This document shows positions 25,603 through 34,294 of a stretch of DNA of 64,000 nt, in pieces; the stretch's first letter is position 1, and each line of letters begins with the position of its first letter. Under the pieces are notes generated by a model, which was given only the letters and a program-made list of their open reading frames with translations, was not told the DNA's origin and ran no database searches. The DNA is taken from NCBI RefSeq assembly GCF_037138995.1, contig NZ_JBAXHI010000001.1:124001-188000 (forward strand), given 5' to 3'. This DNA is from Chlorohelix sp037138995. GTDB taxonomy: Bacteria; Chloroflexota; Chloroflexia; Chloroheliales; Chloroheliaceae. Both the position numbers and the translations under genes were made by a program.

Positions 25603-25800
25603 CTATTGCCCCTGCTTTATTGAAGTAGAACTAGTGGGGTGGTAACCAATTTTAGAATGGAACAAATTCTTAATCCAGCGCCATAACGGGCTATTCCGTC
25701 TTTCAAGTTTGAATACCTCATCCCCCAGCGCATCTTTAGCAGATTGGGCGCGGTATTCAGCTTGCTTCATTTTCGCCAATTCCAATTCATAGCCTGCCAT
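25603..25800 (-). CDS. Small basic hypothetical protein
   Basis: A 65-residue protein with an N-terminal helix (YELELAKMKQAEYRAQSAKDAL) and a more basic C-terminal half (RRNSPLWRWIKNLFHSKIGY). No membrane segment is evident. A good Shine-Dalgarno sequence (AAGGAAGG) precedes the ATG and a clear terminator follows, which together support a real gene. I recognise no family. Confidence 0.6.
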   Translation of the reverse strand: MAGYELELAKMKQAEYRAQSAKDALGDEVFKLERRNSPLWRWIKNLFHSKIGYHPTSSTSIKQGQ

Positions 25801-26007
25801 TGTAAACCTTCCTTACTAGGAATCTTCCCAATATCTATGGTAATTCAAGGATTTTTAATCAAAATAAGCTCAGTTGTAAGACTTAAAATCATTTTTGTGG
25901 CGAAAATAGAAGGATATGTTTCACTATATGCTTGCTTTACAGTTCCATCTTAACGTTTAAAGCGTTATAAAAGCGTTACACAAAATAGGATTCTATATTT
26001 TTAACCA

Positions 26008-26036
26008 TTGAAATTATTCCAAAACTGGTACATACT
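26008..26036 (+). promoter_or_regulatory. Possible promoter in the 25,801-26,102 gap
   Basis: TTGAAA and CATACT are spaced by 17 bases and lie ~65 bases ahead of the BTAD regulator start at 26103. The gap (302 bp, AT-rich, divergent genes) shows nothing else I can support. Confidence 0.35.
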
Positions 26037-26102
26037 GGAATTAATGTTGCTTTTTTAGCGCGATGCTACAAAGGAAACTTTGGTAAACTTGAGGTTTAAA
26101 GT

Positions 26103-26894
26103 ATGACATCAGTAGTCAAAGTCAGACTGTTAGGGGATTTCCTAATTGTGATGGCTAACCAGCCTCTAGCCCTTACCACTTCCTTAAGATTCAAATCGTT
26201 GCTGGCATACTTGGTTTTTTATTTCAATTCAACACATTCACGCTTACAACTCGCCTCACTTTTATGGCCTGAATCTACCGAAGCACATGGATTAGCCAAC
26301 CTGCGAGGGTTACTCTTTCGGTTACGTGCCGTTTTCCCAGAATCGGAACAACTCTTCCATATTGAGCATACTCAAATAAAGTGGAATGACGCTTACACGT
26401 TAGAATTAGATACAGCCAGTTTTGAACAAGAGGTCGCATGTGCCAATAAAGAGGAACATGCCGGAAACCAAACCGAAACCGTTCTTCACCTTGAACGGGC
26501 GGTAAAGCTATACGGCGGGGAGTTGCTACCCGACATTTATGATGACTGGGTAATACCTGAGCGTGAGCGCCTCGCTAAAATTTATGTCAGAACAGTTAGA
26601 AGGCTGGCGGTATATTATGAACAAATAAGAGATTGCGTGACCGCTATCATGTATGCAGAATTATTACTCAAGCAAAATCTTCTGGATGAAGAAACCTATC
26701 GTATGCTTATGCGCTTGCAGGCTGCTTGCGACAAGCATGCAGAGGCAATCAATTATTATCGGCTGTGTGCTGAAACGCTAAGACAAGAATTGGACATTGC
26801 GCCGGACCCAGCTACTACTGACCTTTATCAGCAACTTTTAAAACCCGTCTCTATTCCAAAGCAAACCGATGGAGATGAAGAACCAAACCATTGA
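26103..26894 (+). CDS. Stand-alone SARP/BTAD-type transcriptional regulator
   Basis: A 263-residue protein with an N-terminal OmpR-like winged-helix region (VKVRLLGDFLIVMANQPLAL...KSLLAYLVFY...LLWPES...NLRGLLFRLR) and a C-terminal bacterial transcriptional activator domain made of TPR-like helices (AVKLYGGELLPDIYDDWVIPERERL; YAELLLKQNLLDEETYRMLMRL; YYRLCAETLRQELDIAPDP). This is the minimal SARP architecture, without the ATPase and TPR extensions of larger relatives. Such proteins activate nearby or distant operons; the target is unknown. A bidirectional terminator follows. Confidence 0.87.
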   Translation: MTSVVKVRLLGDFLIVMANQPLALTTSLRFKSLLAYLVFYFNSTHSRLQLASLLWPESTEAHGLANLRGLLFRLRAVFPESEQLFHIEHTQIKWNDAYTLELDTASFEQEVACANKEEHAGNQTETVLHLERAVKLYGGELLPDIYDDWVIPERERLAKIYVRTVRRLAVYYEQIRDCVTAIMYAELLLKQNLLDEETYRMLMRLQAACDKHAEAINYYRLCAETLRQELDIAPDPATTDLYQQLLKPVSIPKQTDGDEEPNH

Positions 26895-26933
26895 TAGCAG
26901 CAGGGCTTGAACAAACTGTTTTATAGAAAAAAA

Positions 26934-26953
26934 CGGTAGGTTTTTGCCTACCG
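26934..26953. terminator. Bidirectional terminator between the BTAD gene and thrS
   Basis: CGGTAGG and CCTACCG form a perfect 7-bp stem with a 6-base loop between convergent genes. On the minus strand it is followed by TTTTTTT (end of thrS); on the plus strand by CCTTTCTTTT. The loop and stem resemble the terminator at 25,530. Confidence 0.85.
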
Positions 26954-26978
26954 CCTTTCTTTTGTACTTTCTGATAGC

Positions 26979-28841
26979 TTAAAGCTCTGGAGAGCGGTTT
27001 ACTACCCGCTCGCGCACGTGCGCTACAAACTCATCCAAAAGCATAGAGCCTAAATCTTGGTTATTACGTAAACGCACCGCCACCGCGCCCTGCTCGGCTT
27101 CCTTGTCGCCAACTACCAGCATGTAAGGGATTTTCTGGAGTTGCGCCTTGCGTATTTTCTTCTGCATCGACTCGCGGGCATCATCCAGTTCGACACGCAT
27201 ACCACCGATAGCATTCGGTATATCGGAGTTAAAGAGCGTCTCATAAACCTTGCGAGCGTACTCGTTATGGCGGTCAGCGATGGGGATGACCACCGCTTGC
27301 ACCGGAGCAAGCCACACAGGGAAAGCGCCCGCGAAATGCTCTATCAGGAAGGCAACAAAGCGTTCATGAGAACCAAGCGGAGCGCGATGAATCACGTACA
27401 CCGGATGTTCCTTGCCATCCTCGCCCGTATAAACCAACCCGAACCGCTCGGTTGCGAGGAAATCTAACTGATTGGTGGAAATGGCATACTCCGTACCGAT
27501 AACGCTCTTAATCATAAAGTCAATCTTCGGTCCGTAGAAAGCTGCTTCGCCCTCTGCTTCGATATAGGGCAAACCCGATTCGTCCATTGCTTCCTTGACC
27601 ACGTTCATGGCTTCAATCCATTTTTCCGGCTCGTTCACATATTTATCCAGTTTGTTCAAGTCCGGTTTGGAGAAGCGCATATAATAATCGTCAATGCCTA
27701 ACAACTTATAATAACGCGAGTGTAGGTTCATAACCCGCAAAAATTCCTCTTTTGCTTGGTCGAAGCGACAATAGATATGGGCATCGTTCTGCGCCATACC
27801 GCGCACCCGCATCAAACCGGAGAGAGCTCCGCTCTGCTCGTAGCGATATACCTGCCCATACTCTGCCAGACGCAACGGCAAATCTCGGTAGCTGTGGGGG
27901 CGTGCCAGATAAATCTGGTGGTGGTGAGGACAGTTCATCGGCTTGAGAAAATATTCCTCATCGTCAATAATCATAGGCGCATACATATCTTCGCGGTAGA
28001 AAGGCAAGTGACCGGAGCGATAATAGAGTTTGGCTTTGGTAATATTGGGCGTAGAAATGCGGTAGTAACCGTCCCGACGTTCTTCTTCCTTGGACAATCT
28101 CTCCAACTCGTCACGCAGTACCGTACCGTTAGGCATCCATAGCGGTAAGCCCGGACCTACCTCATCGGAAATGACGAAAATATCAAGTTCCTGACCTAGC
28201 TTGCGATGGTCGCGCTTCTTAGCTTCTTCCAGTTGCCATAAATACTGGTCTAGTTCTTCTTTGGTGGCAAAAGCCGCCCCATACAGGCGTTGCAATTGTT
28301 TATTCTTCTCATTTCCGCGCCAATATGCCCCCGCGATGTTCATAAGCTTGAACGCCCCGATTTGTACCGTACTATCCACATGGGGCCCGCGACACAAATC
28401 TACGAAATCGCCCGTTTTGTAGAAGGAAACGCTGGTAACACCACCGCTCGCATCCGTATCCACCACATCAGCATCGCCTGTCTCTTTGGCAACGGCGGTG
28501 CTGCCCTTTTCCTTGAGCAATTGCAATAGCTCAACCTTATAGGCTTGCCCACGTTTTTCCATTTCCGCAATTGCTTCATCAACAGGCAGTTCTACGCGCT
28601 CAAATGGTAGTTTCTTATTTTTCAACTCGCGCATTTTCTGCTCGATTTTGCCCAAATCTTCGGGGGTAAGCTGCACTGGCAAATCCATATCGTAGTAAAA
28701 GCCGTTCTTGACCGCCGGTCCTACTCCAAAACGGGCATCGGGCCAGAGTTGCTGTACGGCAGCAGCCATCAAGTGCGCGGCAGAATGGCGCATCTGCATT
28801 ACTTCAGATTCGGAAAGTTGTTTTTCGTTTTTTTGGCTCAT
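26979..28841 (-). CDS. thrS: Threonyl-tRNA synthetase lacking the TGS domain
   Basis: A 620-residue class II synthetase that charges tRNA-Thr. It begins almost directly at the N2 editing domain (MRHSAAHLMAAAVQQLWP, CRGPHVDS), so the ~60-residue N-terminal TGS domain of E. coli ThrRS is missing. The catalytic core shows motif 2 (YRYEQSGALSGLMRVRGMAQNDAHIY), the zinc Cys in MNCPHH, and motif 3 (IHRAPLGSHERF). The C-terminal anticodon-binding domain ends near the stop (LVVGDKEAEQGAVAVR). The upstream leader is a T-box, so expression should respond to uncharged tRNA-Thr. Confidence 0.97.
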   Translation of the reverse strand: MSQKNEKQLSESEVMQMRHSAAHLMAAAVQQLWPDARFGVGPAVKNGFYYDMDLPVQLTPEDLGKIEQKMRELKNKKLPFERVELPVDEAIAEMEKRGQAYKVELLQLLKEKGSTAVAKETGDADVVDTDASGGVTSVSFYKTGDFVDLCRGPHVDSTVQIGAFKLMNIAGAYWRGNEKNKQLQRLYGAAFATKEELDQYLWQLEEAKKRDHRKLGQELDIFVISDEVGPGLPLWMPNGTVLRDELERLSKEEERRDGYYRISTPNITKAKLYYRSGHLPFYREDMYAPMIIDDEEYFLKPMNCPHHHQIYLARPHSYRDLPLRLAEYGQVYRYEQSGALSGLMRVRGMAQNDAHIYCRFDQAKEEFLRVMNLHSRYYKLLGIDDYYMRFSKPDLNKLDKYVNEPEKWIEAMNVVKEAMDESGLPYIEAEGEAAFYGPKIDFMIKSVIGTEYAISTNQLDFLATERFGLVYTGEDGKEHPVYVIHRAPLGSHERFVAFLIEHFAGAFPVWLAPVQAVVIPIADRHNEYARKVYETLFNSDIPNAIGGMRVELDDARESMQKKIRKAQLQKIPYMLVVGDKEAEQGAVAVRLRNNQDLGSMLLDEFVAHVRERVVNRSPEL

Positions 28842-28884
28842 TTTATTGCACCTCGTCTGTGATTGAGCGGGGTAATTTTGCCTA

Positions 28885-29165
28885 TAAAAACAAAAATCCC
28901 TTCGCTCTGTTTATCAAAACTGAACGAGGGACGAAAGTTTCAAGATACTTCCGTGGTTCCACCCTGCTTCCGTCTTTGCCCCTAGCAAAGACGCTCTTTT
29001 ATGCGGTAACGGGCATGTCCGCGCTCTTTAGCATGCGCTTAGCGGAGCGACTCACAGGTGGTTTTCGCCACATTTTCGGATAAGGCAGTTTTCAGCTAAT
29101 TACTCCCTCTCTCTGAAACCGACTCTATGGTTAATTGTCCTGCTCAACGTTTCTAAATATTTAAT
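28885..29165 (-). promoter_or_regulatory. T-box leader of thrS
   Basis: On the minus strand the leader contains the T-box antiterminator core GGGTGGAACCACGG (28951-28964), which pairs with the free tRNA 3' end. An intrinsic terminator hairpin (28897-28931: TCCCTCGTTC paired with GAGCGAAGGGA) followed by TTTTTGTTTTTA comes next, just before thrS. The 5' part contains AGAGAGAGGGAGTA and several hairpins that would form stem I. A Thr codon ACC appears in GCGAAAACCACC and could be the specifier, but I could not fold stem I with certainty. Uncharged tRNA-Thr should favour read-through. Confidence 0.88.
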
Positions 29166-29174
29166 TGTGAGGAA

Positions 29175-29203
29175 AGTATAGCCAGCAGAACAATTGCTGT
29201 CAA
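29175..29203 (-). promoter_or_regulatory. Promoter of the thrS T-box transcript
   Basis: On the minus strand a perfect TTGACA is followed after 17 bases by TATACT (one mismatch), placing transcription start near 29168, at the 5' end of the T-box leader. Confidence 0.8.
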
Positions 29204-29323
29204 GTGGATTTTTACCAACATACCAACCCACTTGAGCATAAATTCAACCGCCAAGACCACCTAACGCCGAAATAGAATCTAATTCGCCGAGATACTGTCC
29301 CGAAAACAGGCAACAAAAATGAT

Positions 29324-29353
29324 TTGCGGGCAGTTTCGTGGCTGTGCTATACT
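29324..29353 (+). promoter_or_regulatory. Possible fabF promoter
   Basis: TTGCGG and TATACT are spaced by 18 bases and lie ~55 bases upstream of the TTG start of fabF. Confidence 0.5.
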
Positions 29354-29408
29354 CCCCTTTGCAACCAAATCAGAGATAGGCAAACCGATAGATTGGGGGA
29401 AGTGTAGT

Positions 29409-30653
29409 TTGGCTAGAAGAGTTGTTGTTACAGGTATGGGCGCAATCACCCCGCTAGGGCTAGATCTCGAAACCACTTGGAACGGGTTGGTAGAGGGCAA
29501 AAGCGGTATTGGCTCTATAACTCTGTTCGATGCCTCCGAGCATAAAACCAAAATCGCAGGGGAAGTCAAAAACTTTAACCCCGATAACTACAATATTGAC
29601 CGCAAAGATGCCCGCAGAATGGATCGATATGCCCTGTTTGCGCTGGCAGCTACCAAACAAGCGCTCGACCATTCAGGCTTGAAAATTGAAGATAACAACC
29701 GCAACCGAGTGGGCGTTATCTTGGGAAGCGGTATCGGCGGCATCGGTATTCTGAGCGAGCAATTCAAAGCGCTGCACGAAAAAGGACCAAGCCGTGTTAG
29801 CCCATTTTTTATCCCAATGATGATTGCCAATATGGCAAGCGGGATGGTTTCCATTTACTATGGAGCGCGTGGCACTAACTTCTGCGTGGTCTCGGCTTGC
29901 TCTACCGGAGCGCATGCTATCGGTGAGGCGGGCGAAATCATCAAGCGGGGCGAAGCGGATGTAATGATAGCGGGTGGCAGCGAAGCTCCTATCGTGCCTA
30001 TCGCGGTGGCGGGCTTTAACTCTATGACCGCTCTTAGCCGCAACAACGATAATCCACAGAAAGCCAGCCGCCCTTTCGATGCCAAACGCGACGGTTTTGT
30101 GATGGCTGAGGGCTCAGGTGTGCTAATTCTGGAAGAACTGGAGCATGCTTTAGAGCGTGGCGCTACTATCTATGGGGAATTGAGCGGATACGGCAGCACT
30201 GACGATGCCAGCGATATTGTTCAGCCAGAAGAAACAGGTGAGGGCGCTGCCCGCGCTATGACGTTAGCAATGGAACGAGCCAAGCTCGCCCCTGAACAGA
30301 TAGATTACATCAACGCACACGGAACTAGCACCCAGCTAAATGAAAAAGCTGAAACCGCCGCCATCAAACGAGCAATGGGTAAGACCGCTTACGAAGTTTC
30401 TATCAGTAGCACCAAATCTATGACCGGGCATTTGCTAGGCGCGGCGGGTGCATTTGAAGCGATTGTCTGCCTCAAAGCCATCAACGAGGGAATTATACCC
30501 CCAACCATTAACTACGAGTTCCCTGACCCTAATTGCGACCTAGATGTAACTCCCAACGTGGCAAAGAAAAAGCCGATTCACCATGCTATGTCGAATAGCT
30601 TTGGCTTTGGCGGACACAATGTCTCTGTGATTCTCAGCAAATTTGAGAATTAG
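29409..30653 (+). CDS. fabF: Beta-ketoacyl-ACP synthase II (FabF)
   Basis: A 414-residue condensing enzyme that elongates acyl-ACP with malonyl-ACP. It starts RRVVVTGMGAITPLG and carries the full catalytic triad: Cys164 (VSACSTGAH), His304 (NAHGTSTQLNE) and His341 (TGHLLGAAG). It ends NSFGFGGHNVSVIL. The start was set at TTG 29409 because GGGGGAAG lies just upstream and family members begin here; the frame stays open 30 codons further without support. No acyl carrier protein gene is adjacent, so it is a detached fab gene. A clear terminator follows. Confidence 0.95.
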   Translation: MARRVVVTGMGAITPLGLDLETTWNGLVEGKSGIGSITLFDASEHKTKIAGEVKNFNPDNYNIDRKDARRMDRYALFALAATKQALDHSGLKIEDNNRNRVGVILGSGIGGIGILSEQFKALHEKGPSRVSPFFIPMMIANMASGMVSIYYGARGTNFCVVSACSTGAHAIGEAGEIIKRGEADVMIAGGSEAPIVPIAVAGFNSMTALSRNNDNPQKASRPFDAKRDGFVMAEGSGVLILEELEHALERGATIYGELSGYGSTDDASDIVQPEETGEGAARAMTLAMERAKLAPEQIDYINAHGTSTQLNEKAETAAIKRAMGKTAYEVSISSTKSMTGHLLGAAGAFEAIVCLKAINEGIIPPTINYEFPDPNCDLDVTPNVAKKKPIHHAMSNSFGFGGHNVSVILSKFEN

Positions 30654-30667
30654 CCAGAAAATAAATT

Positions 30668-30700
30668 ATCCCCTTTCCATTGCGGGAAGGGGATTTTTTT
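30668..30700 (+). terminator. Rho-independent terminator of fabF
   Basis: ATCCCCTTTCC pairs with GGAAGGGGAT (one bulge) around a short loop and runs directly into TTTTTTT. It ends at the stop of the convergent gene at 30701. Confidence 0.88.
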
Positions 30701-31072
30701 CTAATCTTCCTCAATCTCAATTTTGATAGAGGTATCAGAACTCTCCTGAGTACGGGCGCGGCGAGAACGTTCGAGTTCTTCCTGCGTCCTAATCCGTTCC
30801 AACTGGTAATCAATCAACTTACGCCAGCCCAGCAAAAACTCGCGTTGGGAGTTACGAAACAGGCGGCGGGCATCTTCTGGAATAACCTCATCGGTGGCAT
30901 CACGCACACGGAAAGCAATCTTATCAGAGAAGTCGCGCACCATTTCGGGCATACGCTCAAACCCCCAAAAGCGATAGGTATCGCCACTATCGTAATCATC
31001 AAAAACCTGCTCTTTGGGAGAAGAGGCTTTCGGGTTATCTAAATCATCAATATCAATATGTTGGTCGCTCAT
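30701..31072 (-). CDS. Small charged hypothetical protein
   Basis: A 123-residue soluble, strongly charged protein with acidic ends and a helical middle (MPEMVRDFSDKIAFRVRDATDEVIPEDARRLFRNSQREFLLGW). No known domain is recognised. It begins 19 bases after the stop of the 1,038-residue TPR gene, so it is likely the last gene of that transcript and may be a partner of the TPR protein. That link is inference from position. Confidence 0.65.
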   Translation of the reverse strand: MSDQHIDIDDLDNPKASSPKEQVFDDYDSGDTYRFWGFERMPEMVRDFSDKIAFRVRDATDEVIPEDARRLFRNSQREFLLGWRKLIDYQLERIRTQEELERSRRARTQESSDTSIKIEIEED

Positions 31073-31091
31073 AATTCACCTAAATATATAA

Positions 31092-34000
31092 TTATTGTTT
31101 TACTTTCAAGCGTTGGAACGCCTGCAAATCGGCGATACCATGTTCATTATCATTTATAGCGATAAAAAGTTGTCCCCGCAACTGGTATGCAGTGGCATAG
31201 GTAGAACGCAACTCAATCGCCTTGCTAAGCGCGTCAATCGCTTCCATTATCATGCTTTGGTTCTTGTACGCAAGACCTAGATTAAAATAACCATCGGCAT
31301 CATTGGGTTTCAGTTTAACATACTCGACAAATTCCTGTGCAGCAAGATGGTAGTTCTCGCGAGAGGTATAAGCCACGCCCAGATTGTAATGCGCGTCAGC
31401 TTTCTGCTCAACACTTGGCTCTGATGATAGCACAGCCTGAAACTGTTCGATGGAAAGCTCAACCCTACCTGCGAGCGCGTAGGCAGAAGCCAGCAATTCG
31501 CGAATACGCAGGTCATTGGGTGAATAGGTAAGAGCGGTTTCGTACTGAGCAATAGCCAATTCAGCTTCAGCCTGTCGCTGATAAATCTGACCAAGCGCCA
31601 ACAAAGCTTCTACTGCATCTGGTTTGATGCGAATAGCATTATTGAGAGTATTAACTGCTTCCTGAGTTTGTCCCATTTGCAGGTAAACCCTGCCCAGAAA
31701 AATATAGGCGCTGTAATCGTGCGGGCGAATCCGCACCACTTCAGTAAATTGAAGAACCGCATCCTGAATCTGCTTGCGACCGAGATAAATCATCGCCAGA
31801 TTAAAACGAGCATCCGCCGAATCAGGGTCAATTCGGAAAGCGTTGATATAACAGGACATTGCCTGAGACTCGTCTTTGGAGCGGCGATAAGCGTTGCCAA
31901 GCCAAAATTGAAGGCGAGCGCTGCGCGGGTTGCGAGCGGCGGCGTTCTTGATAATATCGAAAGCATTTTTCTCGTCACCCAACTCCAAATAGAGGCGGCT
32001 CAGGCGGTTATAAACCTCTTCGGGCGCGTTAGGCAACTTCATTACATTCTGATAGATGGTAAAAGCCTGATTGAGCAAATTGGTTTCCTGATAAACCACG
32101 CCCATATACAGCATCGCTTCAGCGTTATCCGGCTCCAATTGCAAAGCTTTCTGAAAAGCTTCACGGGCTTCCGCGAATTGCTGGTTGCCAAGATTGCCGA
32201 TACCCTGATTAATATAGTCCTGAGCGGTAGCAGGCGATAAGGCGGCGCGGGCGCGAGTGGCTTCCTTGAACTCTTCTTTGGCTAATTCAACCTGACCACG
32301 TTGTTGGTAAATTTCACCCTGCGCGTAGTGCGCCAATGCGTAGAAGGGGTCACGCTCGGTACGACTCTGGCGCACCGCTTCCTTGAGCGAGAGTACCGCA
32401 CTTTCGAGGTCTTGCTGTTCGCGCAGTAACAAACCCAGCATGTAATGCGCTTCCACCAGTGTATGGTCAATACGAAGGGCTTCCTGTAATTCTGCAGAAG
32501 CCTGATGATAGCATTTTTCAGATTCATACAAATCAGATTGCGCCTGATGTAGCCGAATGCGCCCCAAATCTACTCTGGCGCGAGCATAATCTGGTTTAAG
32601 CCGTAACGCATCGCCAATGCGAGTAATGGCTTCTTCATAAAGTAGGTGATTATCTGAATTATCTTGTTTGGGAGAGGGCAATGCCTTATTATCGGCGCGA
32701 TTCTGCTCAGATAACTGCAATTCCTTAAAATAAGATATACCCAACCCTCGAAAGGCAACAGCATAGCGCGGGTTAATCTTGATGGCATTTCCTAACTCCC
32801 GGCGGCACTTGCCGAAATCACCCTTTTCTAGATAAGCCATACCGAGGTTATAACGAGCTATCGCCAGTTCAGGATTATCTCGTACCACCCCAATAAAACT
32901 TTTTACCGAAAAATCGAGCTTACCCTGTAACGCCAGCGCTACCCCCATATTTACGCGAGCTTCAAATAACTGGCTATCGAGCGCCCATGCTTCCTGATAA
33001 CAGCGCAAGGCTTTCTCAAGTTGATTGCAATAGTAATAAGCGTTCCCCAGAAAAAAATAGATAATGGCGCGTGCCACCGGATTTTCATAACGCGGATAAA
33101 CTTCGCTCATTATATTGGCAATAAGCGCCAAACTAAATTCATTACGCGCCTGCTCGAATTTACGCAAACCGTAAGCGCCCAACCCGGATACAAAAGCATT
33201 GAAAGATGCGCTATGATGTGCCGAGTGTAGCCCCAGTTCAAAGCTGGATAAACACATTATCTGCATATCACCTGCGGGAGGAGGCGCGTCTTCCAGCGAA
33301 GCCAATATTTCAAAGACAGGCACAAACTCACGCCGAGTATGGTAAGTGTTCCAACCCCAGATAACCACATGCGCCCGGTTCAGTTCAGCATGTTGCTTAG
33401 CAGTAACGGAATCATCAGCGTAAGCGGTCTTGAAAATCGCCAAATCGTCCACGCCTGACTGACTAATTGCCCGCCCGATTCCTTCCACCAGAAAAGCCGA
33501 AATTTGACGCGCCCCGCTCACATGCATCCAGCGGTCTAAATAATCAGGGCGGATAAATTTCTGGCGCGTCTTGCCTTCCTGTTGTGGTTCTCCTATTTCG
33601 TTAGTGGCAACCAAGCTTGAAGTAGTGCTAACCCCGCTAACAAAGCGAGTAACGGCAGCAGCAGATTGGGTAGTATTGCGATTCGGACGAGTTGCCAGCG
33701 CAGTAGAAGCGGTTGTGTTCAAGCCGTTCCGGGCAAAACTCTCAGGCAAAGCCGCAGATTGTTTTTCACCCTGCAACGCCGCTACAGGCTGCGCTCGGCG
33801 TTTCTGTCGCAAGTTATCGAGAAAGTGACTTCCATGCAAACTTTCTTCAAAAGGTAATGATTCATCCTCAAAATGAACAGGCTCGGAAAAGCGTCCAAAC
33901 GGCAAACGCCGGATTCGCTCAGGTCGCAATATGCCAATATAGCCGCCATCCGGTTCTGTTTCTTGACTAAATTCCGCCAGCGCAATAATGAATTTTCCGA

Positions 34001-34208
34001 TGGGCAACTTGGGAGGTGGTAGGTTCAAGACCAGCCAAACCATCAATACAACCGCCGCAATAAAAGTCCTGAATAGAAAGAAAGCCGGATTGCGGGGAAA
34101 ATTAACCCAGTTGAAGATGTCGCTAAACGCAATAGTAAGAGCCAGCGCCATTACCAAAGTGGCAACTAAGGCAAAGCCTTTTCGTTTTGTTAATTGGTAT
34201 AACTGCAT
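31092..34208 (-). CDS. Membrane-anchored giant TPR protein
   Basis: A 1,038-residue protein. Two N-terminal membrane segments (FALVATLVMALALTIAF and FLFRTFIAAVVLMVWLVL) are followed by a ~150-residue linker. A ~110-residue region (WMHVSGARQISAFLVEGIGRA...HVVIWGWNTYHTRREFVPVFEIL) comes next, then about 15-18 tetratricopeptide repeats to the C-terminus, with typical Ala/Tyr/Pro consensus (YSAYIFLGRVYLQMGQTQEA; AYQLRGQLFIAI). Such a superhelix offers a large protein-binding surface held at the membrane. It lies 86 bases downstream of the seven-gene membrane operon on the same strand and probably belongs with it. Confidence 0.85.
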   Translation of the reverse strand: MQLYQLTKRKGFALVATLVMALALTIAFSDIFNWVNFPRNPAFFLFRTFIAAVVLMVWLVLNLPPPKLPIGKFIIALAEFSQETEPDGGYIGILRPERIRRLPFGRFSEPVHFEDESLPFEESLHGSHFLDNLRQKRRAQPVAALQGEKQSAALPESFARNGLNTTASTALATRPNRNTTQSAAAVTRFVSGVSTTSSLVATNEIGEPQQEGKTRQKFIRPDYLDRWMHVSGARQISAFLVEGIGRAISQSGVDDLAIFKTAYADDSVTAKQHAELNRAHVVIWGWNTYHTRREFVPVFEILASLEDAPPPAGDMQIMCLSSFELGLHSAHHSASFNAFVSGLGAYGLRKFEQARNEFSLALIANIMSEVYPRYENPVARAIIYFFLGNAYYYCNQLEKALRCYQEAWALDSQLFEARVNMGVALALQGKLDFSVKSFIGVVRDNPELAIARYNLGMAYLEKGDFGKCRRELGNAIKINPRYAVAFRGLGISYFKELQLSEQNRADNKALPSPKQDNSDNHLLYEEAITRIGDALRLKPDYARARVDLGRIRLHQAQSDLYESEKCYHQASAELQEALRIDHTLVEAHYMLGLLLREQQDLESAVLSLKEAVRQSRTERDPFYALAHYAQGEIYQQRGQVELAKEEFKEATRARAALSPATAQDYINQGIGNLGNQQFAEAREAFQKALQLEPDNAEAMLYMGVVYQETNLLNQAFTIYQNVMKLPNAPEEVYNRLSRLYLELGDEKNAFDIIKNAAARNPRSARLQFWLGNAYRRSKDESQAMSCYINAFRIDPDSADARFNLAMIYLGRKQIQDAVLQFTEVVRIRPHDYSAYIFLGRVYLQMGQTQEAVNTLNNAIRIKPDAVEALLALGQIYQRQAEAELAIAQYETALTYSPNDLRIRELLASAYALAGRVELSIEQFQAVLSSEPSVEQKADAHYNLGVAYTSRENYHLAAQEFVEYVKLKPNDADGYFNLGLAYKNQSMIMEAIDALSKAIELRSTYATAYQLRGQLFIAINDNEHGIADLQAFQRLKVKQ

Positions 34209-34294
34209 TTTATCGCGTGAACCTGCTTACCAAAAAATTTTACTACTGTTGAGGTATAACTTAAATTGCCGCATGCCATAGCGAAGCAATACGC

